From: Roseimaritima multifibrata
GTDB taxonomy: Bacteria; Planctomycetota; Planctomycetia; Pirellulales; Pirellulaceae
Assembly (NCBI RefSeq): GCF_007741495.1
Contig: NZ_CP036262.1
Coordinates: 1,736,001 to 1,800,000, forward strand
DNA: 64,000 bases
Direction of reading: 5' to 3'
A program made the position numbers and the translations under genes. Positions 34,608 to 43,835 of the stretch are shown here, piece by piece. Each line of letters starts with the position of its first letter. Within the stretch, counting starts at the first letter, position 1. The notes beneath the pieces were generated by a model, which was given only the letters and a program-made list of their open reading frames with translations, made no database searches and was not told the DNA's origin.

Positions 34608-35876
34608 ATGTCCACAAACGAAACGTCTGCTTCCGCTTCCCAGGACCCTTACTTTCAATCACTTTTCGCGGATCGAATCGGTGGCGCCGATTACGGCAAA
34701 GGGACCGCGATCTATAAATTCGAAAAGATCAAGCGAGCCAAACGCAAGGCCTTGGAAGACCACCCTGATCGTCAATTGCTCGATTTTGGGATCGGCGAGA
34801 ACGATTCCATGGCGGCCGCTTCGATCCGCAAGGTAATGGCTGCCGAAATCGATAAGCCCGAAAATCGCGGGTACGCCGACAACGGAATCAGCGAATTTAA
34901 GCAGGCTGCCGCTAGGTTCATGCAGCGTCAGTTCGGTGTGACGCTGGATCCCGAAACTCAGATCAATCACAGTATCGGTAGCAAGCCTGCCTATGCGATG
35001 CTGCCTGCTTGTTTTATCAATCCCGGTGATATCACCATGATGACGGTTCCGGGATATCCGGTTGCCGGGACGCATACCCGTTATTACGGCGGCGAAGTCT
35101 ATCAGTTGCCGCTGTTGCCTGAAAACAATTTCCTGCCTGATTTGGATAGTGTCCCCGACGATATCTTTCGGCGGACCAAAATGTTGGTCTTGAATTATCC
35201 GAACAGCCCAACAGGGCGAACGGCTCCGGCTGAGTTTTTTGAAAAAGTGGTCGCCCTGGCCAAGGAGAAGCAGTTTATCGTCGTGCAAGACGCGGCCCAC
35301 ATCATGTTGACTTTTGATGGCAAGCCACGCAGTTTCTTGGAAACCCCCGGCGCGATGGATGTGGGTGTCGAAATCCACTCGATGAGCAAGGGGTATGACA
35401 TGATCGGGTGGCGGATGGGGTGGGTGTGCGGTCACCCGCAGATCGTCCGCGCCTATGCCGATGTGAAAGACAACAGCGACAGCGGGCAATTTATCGCAAC
35501 CCAAAAAGCGGCTGCCGCTGCGTTGGATGACGATGCGATTCCGGCCGCGATCAGTGCAAAGTATCGTCGTCGGTTGGAGAAATTGGTCACCGTCCTGAAC
35601 GACTGTGGTTTTCAGTGCGAGATGCCCGGAGGTTCGTATTTCCTCTACACCGCGTCCCCGACGGGAACCGAAGGTGGGGTCACCTTCCCCGCTGCGGAAG
35701 ACGCGACGCGTCACTTGATCGAAGAAATGGGAATCGTAACGGTCCCTTGGGATGATGCGGGTAAATACCTCCGCTTTAGCGTCACCTACGTGGCTGCGGA
35801 TGAAGCGGCCGAAGATGCGTTGATGCAGGAAACCCGCCAGCGTCTTTCGGACGCGAAGTTCCAGTTTCAAAGCTAG
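34608..35876 (+). CDS. dapL: LL-diaminopimelate aminotransferase
   Basis: A 422-residue PLP-dependent transaminase (class I/II fold) from ATG 34608. It converts tetrahydrodipicolinate directly to LL-2,6-diaminopimelate with glutamate as donor, so it bypasses DapC/D/E. Motifs: LDFGIGENDS, NHSIGSKPAYAMLPACFINP, TVPGYPVAGTHT, LNYPNSPTGRTAP, VQDAAHIMLT and the PLP Lys in HSMSKGYDMIGWRMG. The DapL route is characteristic of planctomycetes, chlamydiae and some other phyla, and provides both lysine and a peptidoglycan precursor. No other lysine gene is next to it. Confidence 0.93.
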   Translation: MSTNETSASASQDPYFQSLFADRIGGADYGKGTAIYKFEKIKRAKRKALEDHPDRQLLDFGIGENDSMAAASIRKVMAAEIDKPENRGYADNGISEFKQAAARFMQRQFGVTLDPETQINHSIGSKPAYAMLPACFINPGDITMMTVPGYPVAGTHTRYYGGEVYQLPLLPENNFLPDLDSVPDDIFRRTKMLVLNYPNSPTGRTAPAEFFEKVVALAKEKQFIVVQDAAHIMLTFDGKPRSFLETPGAMDVGVEIHSMSKGYDMIGWRMGWVCGHPQIVRAYADVKDNSDSGQFIATQKAAAAALDDDAIPAAISAKYRRRLEKLVTVLNDCGFQCEMPGGSYFLYTASPTGTEGGVTFPAAEDATRHLIEEMGIVTVPWDDAGKYLRFSVTYVAADEAAEDALMQETRQRLSDAKFQFQS

Positions 35877-36104
35877 CGGCGTCTTGATTCGAGAGGACGC
35901 ATTTGCGTCGCGTCTCAGCGTTTTTCCTGCGGCAGGTGTTTGATTTGCCGCAGGGATTTTTCCGTAGAACGATGCGTCTGCCGGTTCGGCGACGCCTGTC
36001 ACCGCTAATTCCTGGTTCTTCAGAGGTTGTGCGATGGGGCAGTTTGTCGGTACAAACGATGGTTCTTCATCACCCCCTTCTCGGAGCCTTTTTCGGAGAC
36101 CCCC

Positions 36105-36602
36105 TTGAATCGGCCCCCTTCGTCTGAGCCCGATCCCCCGGCCAGTCCCAGAGTTCAACGCCCCGCAAAGATTTCCTCTCCCAAGCCAGCACATGGTAGG
36201 CGGGGGGTGGTGGCTGTTATTTTGCGAGACGAGCGTTTTCTGGTGATTCGCCGCTCTCAGCAGGTAACGGCTCCAGGGAAGCTCTGTTTTCCCGGTGGGG
36301 GAATCGAACCGGGCGAGACCGAGGAGCAGACGTTGGTGCGTGAGATGTTGGAAGAGCTGGCGATTGCGGTCGACCCCGTCCGGCTTCTATGGCGAAGCAC
36401 GACCCCGTGGGGAACCAAGCTGGCGTGGTGGTTGGCCGACATTCCCGACACCATGCAGCCCGATCCGGACCCAGCAGAGGTCGCCGAATTTTTCTGGCTG
36501 TCGCGACTGGAGTTGAATGACGCAGAGGATTTGCTGCCCAGCGTCCCGCAATTCATGCGGGCTTGGCGTCGAGGTCGGTTGTCGCTGCCAATCAACTGGT
36601 AG
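36105..36602 (+). CDS. Nudix hydrolase
   Basis: About 165 residues. The Nudix box GGGIEPGETEEQTLVREMLE ELAI has the GX5EX7REUXEEXGU spacing, so the catalytic Glu residues are in place. The start is not obvious: TTG 36105 is preceded by GGAG six bases upstream and gives a basic, Pro-rich leader before GRRGVVAVILRDERF; an in-frame TTG at 36027 would be longer. The fold is of ADP-ribose/NUDIX housekeeping type, with a WFLADIPDTM-like substrate side, but the substrate cannot be named. Confidence 0.85.
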   Translation: MNRPPSSEPDPPASPRVQRPAKISSPKPAHGRRGVVAVILRDERFLVIRRSQQVTAPGKLCFPGGGIEPGETEEQTLVREMLEELAIAVDPVRLLWRSTTPWGTKLAWWLADIPDTMQPDPDPAEVAEFFWLSRLELNDAEDLLPSVPQFMRAWRRGRLSLPINW

Positions 36603-36904
36603 TTTGAAACTTGCTAGGCGTTTCGGGGCTGGCGGAGAACCGTATTTCGATCGTACCGGAGAGTAGCTGCCAGTTGTGAGCCCGCCGGGGGAAGCCCGGA
36701 AACGGAACTCTATTAACCAAGTTTCAAATCTTGGCTTCCTGGCAGGCAAGCTGGCATGAGGCCTTTTCTCCCAGCCACGCTCGCAACTTATTTGTCGCAC
36801 GTCCCCAGCGAAAGGCGACAATCGATAACCCCTTGGGTATCAACGCAAAAAAGCGTTGTCCGGACAGGTCCGAACAACGCTTTTTCGACGAGGCAGATTG
36901 GTGT
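36603..36904. other. Convergent intergenic region with bidirectional terminator
   Basis: The 302-bp gap between the Nudix gene and the minus-strand regulator contains one hairpin (next entry) and, at 36809-36823, an inverted fragment of the dispersed palindrome context (CGAAAGGCGACAATC). Confidence 0.6.
36848..36885. terminator. Bidirectional intrinsic terminator
   Basis: AAAAAGCGTTGT pairs with ACAACGCTTTTT around an inner CCGGACAGGTCCG hairpin; runs of A on the left and T on the right serve both the Nudix gene and the converging regulator gene. Confidence 0.85.
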
Positions 36905-37477
36905 TTAGACCAATTCTTTTTTGGCACCGATCAAGGTACGCAGACGCTCGGCCAGAAGGTGAGCATCAAACGGTTTCTTGAAGGTTTCGTTGATCGCACT
37001 GCGATCGAAGCTCATCGGCTGACCATCGTCAGGCAGCAGAGCAATCAGGATGATGTCGGTGAAATCGACATTCTTCCGTAGGTTTTGGCAGATTTGCACC
37101 GATTCGATTTTTCCGATGGAAAAGTCGACGATGATGCAGTCTGGTGTGAAGCTTTCCGCCTGAATTCCTGCTTCGAAGCCGCTAGCAGCGACTGCGACTT
37201 TGAAGGATTTCTCAGGTGGCAATTCACGCTTCAAATTTTCGATCAATACTTGGTCCTGGGCGACGATCAAGCACTTGGCCATCGCTTCATCTTCTAAGTC
37301 ACCAAGAGGCATACCATGTTCCTTAAGGAACTTGATCAGGTATTCTCGAGGAATACGCCGATCTTGAGATCCTGGAATACGGTATCCTTTTAATCGCCCT
37401 GAATCGAACCATTTTGAAACAGTTCGTGGGGCGACTTTACAGATCTTGGCGACCTGTCCAGTCGTGAAGACCTTCAT
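36905..37477 (-). CDS. Regulator with MerR/excisionase-type HTH and receiver-like domain
   Basis: A 190-residue protein from ATG 37477 with GGAG eight bases upstream. Residues 1-60 are a winged helix-turn-helix of the MerR/BldC/excisionase kind (TTGQVAKICKVAPRTVSKWF, GRLKGYRIPGSQDRRIPREY). Residues 68-188 are receiver-like: AKCLIVAQDQ at the acidic pocket, CIIVDFSIGKIES (Asp as phospho-acceptor) and TFKKPFDAHLLAERL (conserved Lys). The order HTH first, receiver second is opposite to normal response regulators. A histidine kinase is not adjacent. It reads away from the ACIII operon across a 924-bp gap, so it may control that operon or itself; this is inference from position only. Confidence 0.85.
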   Translation of the reverse strand: MKVFTTGQVAKICKVAPRTVSKWFDSGRLKGYRIPGSQDRRIPREYLIKFLKEHGMPLGDLEDEAMAKCLIVAQDQVLIENLKRELPPEKSFKVAVAASGFEAGIQAESFTPDCIIVDFSIGKIESVQICQNLRKNVDFTDIILIALLPDDGQPMSFDRSAINETFKKPFDAHLLAERLRTLIGAKKELV

Positions 37478-38401
37478 GTTAGGTTCTCCATAACGCCTCG
37501 TTGAATCTTCCCTGAACCTGCGGTGCGTCGGTAACCGCCGGTTTAGTGGCCCTGGGAGTCGTTGGTCGTTCCACAACCGGTCCTGATCGGTTGTCATGCT
37601 CGTGGGGCGAACATAAAAGGAATTTCCTCAGACGGCTGGGTCTGGGCCTGCCGGTTGCGTGTATGCAACGCTCTGTTGGAACGGGATTCTCGCGATTTCG
37701 GTTAAAATTATCTCTCTTCGCCCCAGGGGGACTCCAAGAGCCGGTGTGCAACGAGTCTGTAGCGACATCATGTCACTACGCGGGCAGAAGCTGAGCACGA
37801 ACTAGAAATATCGGCCGGCGAAGTTGGCAGATATCGATAGCTCTGCTCACAGCCGACCATCCTTGCGGATCGCGGCGTGAGTCCAGATTCCCCCCTGTCG
37901 TCAAAACAAGCAACTTAAGACCGCCACCGGTCTCCCTACCCCGAAAGGCGAAGAAACCCGGTCAAGCGTTGCCTGTCCGAGAATTAGTTTCGAGCGCAAC
38001 CACCCTAACTCTTTAACAAGTTTGAGGCGGAACGAGCGGCAGGTTCGGTCTTGACCGTCAAGGTCAATCCCAATTCCCTAGCACGGTTTATCGATTCAAC
38101 GTGGAAATCGTGAGAATTCGTCTTGACTTCACTCTAAATTTATCGAATTTCCGAGCCCCGAAGAACTTGGGATATTTTTTTCCGGATATTCGATCAGCTG
38201 CTCCTGTTCAGAAAAACAGGTCCGCTACCGCTCATATTGTGTGGCTTTATGTCGCAACGCCCATCATGGCCTTGAAGTGAAGGGGCACTCCGTACAACAA
38301 TGCGTCCGCAAAGGATGATCCCCTGGTCGGATGTCTTGTGCCTTTGTTTCAACCGAGCTCCTGTTCCACTCGTTCAATTGGTGCCCCCTCGGGCAATTGC
38401 T
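37478..38401. other. Long divergent regulatory gap upstream of the respiratory operon
   Basis: No plausible gene in 924 bp. Visible signals: ACAACCG/CGGTTGT hairpin at 37573-37594 in the leader of the HTH-receiver gene; the dyad TTGACC-GTCAA-GGTCAA at 38051-38067; CCTGTT/AACAGG at 38203-38220. An ATTTATCGAATTT region near 38138 is A/T-rich but lacks a proper -35/-10 pair. Confidence 0.5.
38051..38067. promoter_or_regulatory. Dyad-symmetric candidate operator
   Basis: TTGACC and GGTCAA are perfect inverted repeats around GTCAA, with a nested TTGAC/GTCAA dyad. It lies about 335 bp before the actA start in the divergent gap and could bind a dimeric regulator. Confidence 0.4.
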
Positions 38402-39082
38402 ATGGATCGCTTTCTATTCCCTCGCTGGGTGAACCGACTTGTGGTTCTGCTTGGCGGCGTGTTTGCTGTCGGGGGCATTTATGCGCTCGCCTTGGGCGGT
38501 GTCGCTACTGACCCGGAAACCCTAAATATCGGGTATCAGCCGACTCAGCCAGTTCCGTTTAGTCATGCGATTCATGCAGGGCAGCTTCGGATGGACTGTC
38601 GCTATTGCCATAACACTGTGTTTGATGCGGCTCATGCCGCGATCCCGCCGACGGCAACCTGCATTAATTGCCATAGCCCCGCGGATGAAGGAGGGCAGAC
38701 GTCGCTCGCAGCCGTTCGTGCTGATAGCGATAAACTGGCTCCGATTCATCGAAGCTGGGAAACCGGTCAGAGTATGAACTGGGTTCGGGTCCATAATCTC
38801 CCTCAGTTTGTCTACTTTAATCATGCCGTGCATGTGAATTCGGGCGTCAGTTGCGTCAGTTGCCATGGGCGGGTTGATCAGATGGAAGTCGTGCAGCAAG
38901 CCAAGCAATTGTCGATGGCCTGGTGTATCGAGTGCCATCGGGACCCGGCGCCGCATCTGCGGCCTGTCGAGTTTGTGACCCAGCTGGACTGGGAACCTGG
39001 TGAGGGTGACCCCACCGGTGAAGAGCTAAAAGAAAAACATCATATCAATCCGCAAGTTAACTGCGCTGTGTGTCACCGATGA
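38402..39082 (+). CDS. actA: ActA: pentaheme cytochrome c subunit of Alternative Complex III
   Basis: A 226-residue protein from ATG 38402 (MDRFLFPRWVNRLVVLLGG). One N-terminal hydrophobic helix is followed by five CxxCH heme sites: CRYCH, CINCH, CVSCH, CIECH and CAVCH, with extra His residues for axial ligation. ActA is the periplasmic multiheme entry of ACIII, the cytochrome bc1-like quinol:electron acceptor oxidoreductase. It is the first gene of the respiratory operon and its stop overlaps the actB start by four bases (ATGA). Confidence 0.96.
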   Translation: MDRFLFPRWVNRLVVLLGGVFAVGGIYALALGGVATDPETLNIGYQPTQPVPFSHAIHAGQLRMDCRYCHNTVFDAAHAAIPPTATCINCHSPADEGGQTSLAAVRADSDKLAPIHRSWETGQSMNWVRVHNLPQFVYFNHAVHVNSGVSCVSCHGRVDQMEVVQQAKQLSMAWCIECHRDPAPHLRPVEFVTQLDWEPGEGDPTGEELKEKHHINPQVNCAVCHR

Positions 39083-42000
39083 GCCAACAAAACACTGAGT
39101 CCCCAAAGGCTCGCTACTGGCGCAGCCTAAACGAACTTCGGGAAACCCCTGAATTTCGTAGCTATATCGAACGAGAGTTTCCTGTTGCTGCGTCGGAGTA
39201 CCCGGAAGGGGTTTCGCGTCGTCGCTGGATTCAGCTGATGGGTGCCTCTTTGGCGCTCGGCGGCGTGATCGGTTGTCGTTATCCCGAGGAAAATATCGCT
39301 CCGTTCGTGATTCGTCCCGAAGGGCGCGTTCCGGGTGAACCTTATAGCCGGGCAACGAATTTTGAGTTGGCGGGTCGGGTCTATAACCTGCTTGTTAGCT
39401 GTGTGGATGGTCGTCCAGTCAAGATTGAAGGTAATGTCGAGCATCCGCTTGGGCGTGGTGGTACCGACGTTTTCTCGCAAGCGTCGATTCTTGGGCTGTA
39501 TGACCCAGATCGCTTGGGAGAAATCCTTCAGTTCCGTGAAGAGAAGAAGCGTCCTGCGACGCCGGAAGATTTTGCTGGCTATTTGAAGTCGATGCGGAAT
39601 CGTGCGAAGGCGAACAAGGGTCGTGGGATGGCGGTTCTTGTTGAGCCGACTTCCTCGCCGTCGATGGTTCGGTTGCTTGGTGAGTTGCAGGGGCAGTTGC
39701 CGGAATTGACGATCTGTCGTTTTGATTCCGTTGGTAACGATGTCGTCGCCGAAGCGACGCAGGCCGCTGTTGGGCGTCGCTCGCGTACGTTGCTGGATCT
39801 TGCTTCTGCGAAAGCCATTTTGACCGTTGAGGCCGATATTCTTGGTCGCGATCGGGCGATGGTTCATAATTCGCGAAGCTTTGTCGACGGTCGCGATCCG
39901 ATGACCGGCGAAATGAGCCGTTTGTACACTGTCGAAGCTGGGTTCACGAACACCGGTGCTTCGGCGGATTCTCGCTTGTCGCTACGTCCGACCGATGCCG
40001 TTCGCTTTTTGGCGGCGTTGGAAGTTGCGATCGATGCGGGCGAACGCTCGACCGATTCGGCCGAAGGTGAATCCAATTACGATGAATTGACAGCTCAGGA
40101 GCGTGCGGAGCGTTTCTTGGCTGTGGCTGCTGCCGATTTGGTGCAGGCTGGCGATAAAGCCGTGGTTGTGGTTGGCGAGCACTTGGGTGCGGAAGCCGTC
40201 GCGGCCGGTATTCGGATCAATAACAAACTCGGGTCGCTGAACTCTTTGGTTCGCTTCCCTGAATTGGTTGACGCACCGCTCAAGACGGTCGATTTGGCTG
40301 CGTTTGTCGAAAAAGCTCAGGCTGGCGAGATTGATTCGCTGGTCGTGTTTGGTGCGAACCCCGTCTTCACGGCTCCGGCAGATGTCGATTTGGGGGATGC
40401 GATTGGTCGCGTTGCCGATTCGATTTATCTGGGTGAGTACGACGATGAGACCGCAGTGACCTGTAAATGGGTCGCGCCGATGGCTCATGCTCTGGAAAGC
40501 TGGGGCGACGCGCTTTCGGACGATGGGCATTATGGGGTTTGTCAGCCGCAGATTTTGCCGCTTCTGGGTGGTCAGACGCCACTTGAATTGCTCGCCGTCC
40601 TTGTTGGCTCGGAAGATTCCGGGGAAGCGATTGTTCGGAAAACGGCCGACGCGATTGCCGGTGGCAGTTTGAGTAACCGCCAGTGGCGCAGTCTTCTGCA
40701 CGATGGTTTCAGCGATGATTTGAAGGTTGAAGTCGCAGATGCTGAATTCAGTGGCTCCGCTCAGCCTCTGACGACCGATGCATTGAATGCGGTCGACGAA
40801 GTGGATCCAGATGATGTGGAAGTGCTGTTTGTTCCTGCCGACGGGATCTACGACGGTCGGTTTGCGAATAATGGTTGGCTGCAGGAAATGCCGCAAGCAT
40901 TGACTAAGTTGACCTGGGATAACGCGGCTTTGATGAGCCCCCGCACGGCTAGGCAGTTGAAAGTCGCCCACGGAACGATGGTCGCTTTGCGACGCGGTGA
41001 AGCGAGTGTCAAGGTTCCCGTTTACGAAATGCCTGGGATGGCACACGCCTGTGTTGTCCTGCCTTATGGTTATGGCCGCACTCGCGTCGGAGCGATTGGT
41101 GGGCACGCCGATTGGGAATTCGATTCGGTTGGTACCGATGTTCGCCCACTGCGAACCAGCGATTCAATGCTTGTTGCATACAAGATTGAATCCCGTCCTC
41201 GCTCTCACGAAAAGTATGAGCTCGCAACGACTCAGGATCACTGGGCAATCGATGAACTTGGGCGAGACGAAACGGAGACCCGTAGCTACAAACTGATTCG
41301 TGAGGGAACGCTGGCGCTGCTGGAGAAGACTCCAGGGTTTACGGAAGCCAAGGGGCCTCACGTTCCTGATCTTGCTCATACCACGCTCTGGAAAGAGCCG
41401 ATTGAGGAGATCATTGATCAGAAAAACGAATATGTTCCGCAGTGGGGGATGTCCGTTGACTTAAGTAAGTGCACCGGTTGCAACGCATGTGTGATCGCTT
41501 GTCAGAGCGAAAACAATGTTCCAATCGTCGGTAAAGAGCAGGTTTCTCTTAGCCGTGAAATGCACTGGATGCGGCTCGACCGTTACTTTCAAGGTACCGA
41601 GGATAACGCGGATGTTGTCCAGGAACCTTTGATGTGCATGCACTGCGAAACGGCTCCTTGTGAGCAGGTTTGTCCGGTTGCGGCGACGGTCCATACCAAC
41701 GAAGGGATCAATGCAATGGCTTATAACCGTTGTATTGGAACGCGTTATTGTGCCAATAACTGTCCATTCAAAGTGCGTCGTTTCAACTACTTCAATTTCA
41801 ACGAAGATGTTGGGGTTGGTTACGGAATCAACGCGTATCAAAGTAATATTGAATCGGCAAATCGAAAATTGCAGCAGTTGGTTCTGAATCCTGAAGTGAC
41901 CGTTCGCGGTCGTGGGGTGATGGAGAAATGCACCTACTGCATTCAGCGAGTCGAAGCTGGAAAAATCCAGGCTCGCAAGGAAGGGCGAATGATCCAAGAT

Positions 42001-42330
42001 GGCGACGTGAAAACCGCCTGCCAGACGGCTTGCCCGACTCGAGCTATCGAATTTGGCAATATTGCTGACGAAACTAGCAAGGTTGCGGTCGCTCGCGGAG
42101 ACATCCGTAGTTATGGAATGTTGCCGCAGTTGCGAGTTAAGCCTCGCACAACCTACATGTCACGCATTCGCAATGTGCATCCTCGGTTGATGACCAGCAA
42201 GCAGGTTTATGATCTGCAGCATTTGCACGAACATATTCATCATGGGCACGATGACCATGATGATCACGGTGACGATTCGCACTCCGACGATCCTCATGGT
42301 GCCGAAGAGCATCCTGAATCGGTCTCGTAA
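39079..42330 (+). CDS. actB: ActB: molybdopterin-oxidoreductase-like/Fe-S subunit of Alternative Complex III
   Basis: A 1083-residue protein from ATG 39079. A twin-arginine-like signal (SRRRWIQLMGASLALGG) is near residue 50. The N-terminal three quarters resemble a molybdopterin oxidoreductase fold which, in this complex, is known to hold no Mo cofactor. Residues 790-1020 hold four clusters of ferredoxin Cys motifs (CTGCNACVIACQ, CMHCETAPCEQVCP, CIGTRYCANNCPF and CTYCIQRVEAGK with CQTACP). The C-terminus ends in a His/Asp-rich tail (HLHEHIHHGHDDHDD). Electrons from quinol run through these clusters to the heme subunits. Confidence 0.96.
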   Translation: MSQQNTESPKARYWRSLNELRETPEFRSYIEREFPVAASEYPEGVSRRRWIQLMGASLALGGVIGCRYPEENIAPFVIRPEGRVPGEPYSRATNFELAGRVYNLLVSCVDGRPVKIEGNVEHPLGRGGTDVFSQASILGLYDPDRLGEILQFREEKKRPATPEDFAGYLKSMRNRAKANKGRGMAVLVEPTSSPSMVRLLGELQGQLPELTICRFDSVGNDVVAEATQAAVGRRSRTLLDLASAKAILTVEADILGRDRAMVHNSRSFVDGRDPMTGEMSRLYTVEAGFTNTGASADSRLSLRPTDAVRFLAALEVAIDAGERSTDSAEGESNYDELTAQERAERFLAVAAADLVQAGDKAVVVVGEHLGAEAVAAGIRINNKLGSLNSLVRFPELVDAPLKTVDLAAFVEKAQAGEIDSLVVFGANPVFTAPADVDLGDAIGRVADSIYLGEYDDETAVTCKWVAPMAHALESWGDALSDDGHYGVCQPQILPLLGGQTPLELLAVLVGSEDSGEAIVRKTADAIAGGSLSNRQWRSLLHDGFSDDLKVEVADAEFSGSAQPLTTDALNAVDEVDPDDVEVLFVPADGIYDGRFANNGWLQEMPQALTKLTWDNAALMSPRTARQLKVAHGTMVALRRGEASVKVPVYEMPGMAHACVVLPYGYGRTRVGAIGGHADWEFDSVGTDVRPLRTSDSMLVAYKIESRPRSHEKYELATTQDHWAIDELGRDETETRSYKLIREGTLALLEKTPGFTEAKGPHVPDLAHTTLWKEPIEEIIDQKNEYVPQWGMSVDLSKCTGCNACVIACQSENNVPIVGKEQVSLSREMHWMRLDRYFQGTEDNADVVQEPLMCMHCETAPCEQVCPVAATVHTNEGINAMAYNRCIGTRYCANNCPFKVRRFNYFNFNEDVGVGYGINAYQSNIESANRKLQQLVLNPEVTVRGRGVMEKCTYCIQRVEAGKIQARKEGRMIQDGDVKTACQTACPTRAIEFGNIADETSKVAVARGDIRSYGMLPQLRVKPRTTYMSRIRNVHPRLMTSKQVYDLQHLHEHIHHGHDDHDDHGDDSHSDDPHGAEEHPESVS

Positions 42331-42339
42331 GTGATCGTC

Positions 42340-42355
42340 CGGGGAATCTTCCCCG
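42340..42355 (+). promoter_or_regulatory. Intercistronic hairpin between actB and actC
   Basis: CGGGGA and TCCCCG pair around ATCT, just after the actB stop; a T-rich stretch (TATTTTTT) follows about ten bases later. It could attenuate transcription or shield the upstream message from 3' decay. Confidence 0.4.
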
Positions 42356-42410
42356 CTGAATTGTATTTTTTAAACTCCAAATCTCTCTTATTTCCCAGTA
42401 TCCAAAAACC

Positions 42411-43835
42411 ATGTCCATCGCCAGCGTCAAAGGCTTAGACAACACACTGGAACGCCCGGGTGAACGGGCGCCCCTGGTGCTGGGAGACACCAACTTCCAC
42501 ACCATCACTGAATCGGTCTGCAAGATTGCGGAGCGAAAGCCGAGCAAGATGTGGGTCGCGGGATTTTTGATCTCCGCCCATATTGCAGCTTTCTTCAGTA
42601 TCCTCATCCTGTATTTGATCTACACCGGAGTCGGTGTCTGGGGTAACCGCTCGCCGGTATTCTGGGGCTGGCCGATTGTGAACTTTGTGTTTTGGGTGGG
42701 GATCGGACACGCCGGAACGCTGATCAGTGCAATTCTGTTTCTGTTTCGTCAGGAATGGCGTACCAGTATCAACCGTGCCGCGGAAGCGATGACCATTTTT
42801 GCGGTTGTCTGTGCTGGTACTTTCCCCGGGATTCACGTTGGGCGAGCTTGGCTGGCTTATTGGTTGGCTCCGTATCCAAGTTTGAACCTTTGGATGTGGC
42901 CTCAGTTCCGTAGTCCACTGTTGTGGGACGTGTTTGCCGTTAGTACCTACGGCACCGTTTCGCTGCTGTTTTGGTACATGGGGATGATCCCCGACTTGGC
43001 GACCTTTAGAGACCGCGCGAAGAACAAGTATCGACGTTTTGCTTACGGCCTGTTGTCGCTTGGTTGGTCCGGGTCGTCGCGGCACTGGATGCGATACGAA
43101 AAAGCCTATGCATTGTTGGCCGCGTTGGCGGCACCGCTTGTGTTGAGTGTTCATACGATCGTTTCCTTTGACTTTGCAGTTAGTCAGGTGCCGGGTTGGC
43201 ATACAACGATCTTCCCGCCTTACTTTGTTGCGGGAGCCATTTTTAGCGGCTTCGCGATGGTGTTGACTCTGATGATTCCAGCTCGAGCCATGCTCGATCT
43301 GAGAAATCTGATCACCATTCGCCACTTAGAAAACATGTGCAAGATCATTCTTGCTACAGGATCGATTGTCGGTTTGGCGTACGGGACTGAGTTTTTCATC
43401 GCTTGGTATGGCCAGGTAGGTGAGGAAACGTTTGCCTTCGTTAATCGTGCTTTTGGCCCTTACGCTTGGGCTTACTGGATCATGATTAGCTGCAACGTTA
43501 TCAGTCCACAATTGTTCTGGTTCCGTCGCTTCCGCACCGATCCAGTCCTGATTTTTATCGTTACCATTTTTGTCAATATCGGAATGTGGTTTGAACGGTT
43601 TGTAATTGTTGTGAGTAGTTTGTCACGCGATTACCTCCCAAGTGCCTGGGGATACTTCAGTCCAACCTGGGTTGACTGGGGGATGTTGATTGGATCCTTC
43701 GGCCTGTTCTTTACTCTGTTCTTGTTGTTCTGTCGGTTTATGCCGGTCGTCAACATGGCAGAAACCAAAGCCACACTTGCTCATGAAATGCACGTGCGGC
43801 ACGCGATGGAACATGCAAAGCACGAATCGGAATGA
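42411..43835 (+). CDS. actC: ActC: NrfD-like membrane subunit of Alternative Complex III
   Basis: A 474-residue integral membrane protein of about ten helices, of the NrfD/PsrC family that carries the quinol site in ACIII. Characteristic stretches are [40 protein letters not shown], and [20 protein letters not shown]. Start ATG 42411 lies 80 bp after actB. Its last codons overlap the start of the fused actDE by four bases, so the subunits are likely made in step. Confidence 0.95.
   Translation: MSIASVKGLDNTLERPGERAPLVLGDTNFHTITESVCKIAERKPSKMWVAGFLISAHIAAFFSILILYLIYTGVGVWGNRSPVFWGWPIVNFVFWVGIGHAGTLISAILFLFRQEWRTSINRAAEAMTIFAVVCAGTFPGIHVGRAWLAYWLAPYPSLNLWMWPQFRSPLLWDVFAVSTYGTVSLLFWYMGMIPDLATFRDRAKNKYRRFAYGLLSLGWSGSSRHWMRYEKAYALLAALAAPLVLSVHTIVSFDFAVSQVPGWHTTIFPPYFVAGAIFSGFAMVLTLMIPARAMLDLRNLITIRHLENMCKIILATGSIVGLAYGTEFFIAWYGQVGEETFAFVNRAFGPYAWAYWIMISCNVISPQLFWFRRFRTDPVLIFIVTIFVNIGMWFERFVIVVSSLSRDYLPSAWGYFSPTWVDWGMLIGSFGLFFTLFLLFCRFMPVVNMAETKATLAHEMHVRHAMEHAKHESE

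Noticed and set aside
34659-36194. 511-codon minus-strand frame opposite dapL
   Set aside because: Antisense of a well-supported gene; composition is rich in His, Arg and Gln as expected for a shadow frame.
39079-42330. ActB as an active molybdenum oxidoreductase
   Set aside because: The fold matches, but the gene order is that of Alternative Complex III, in which this subunit is known to carry no Mo cofactor.
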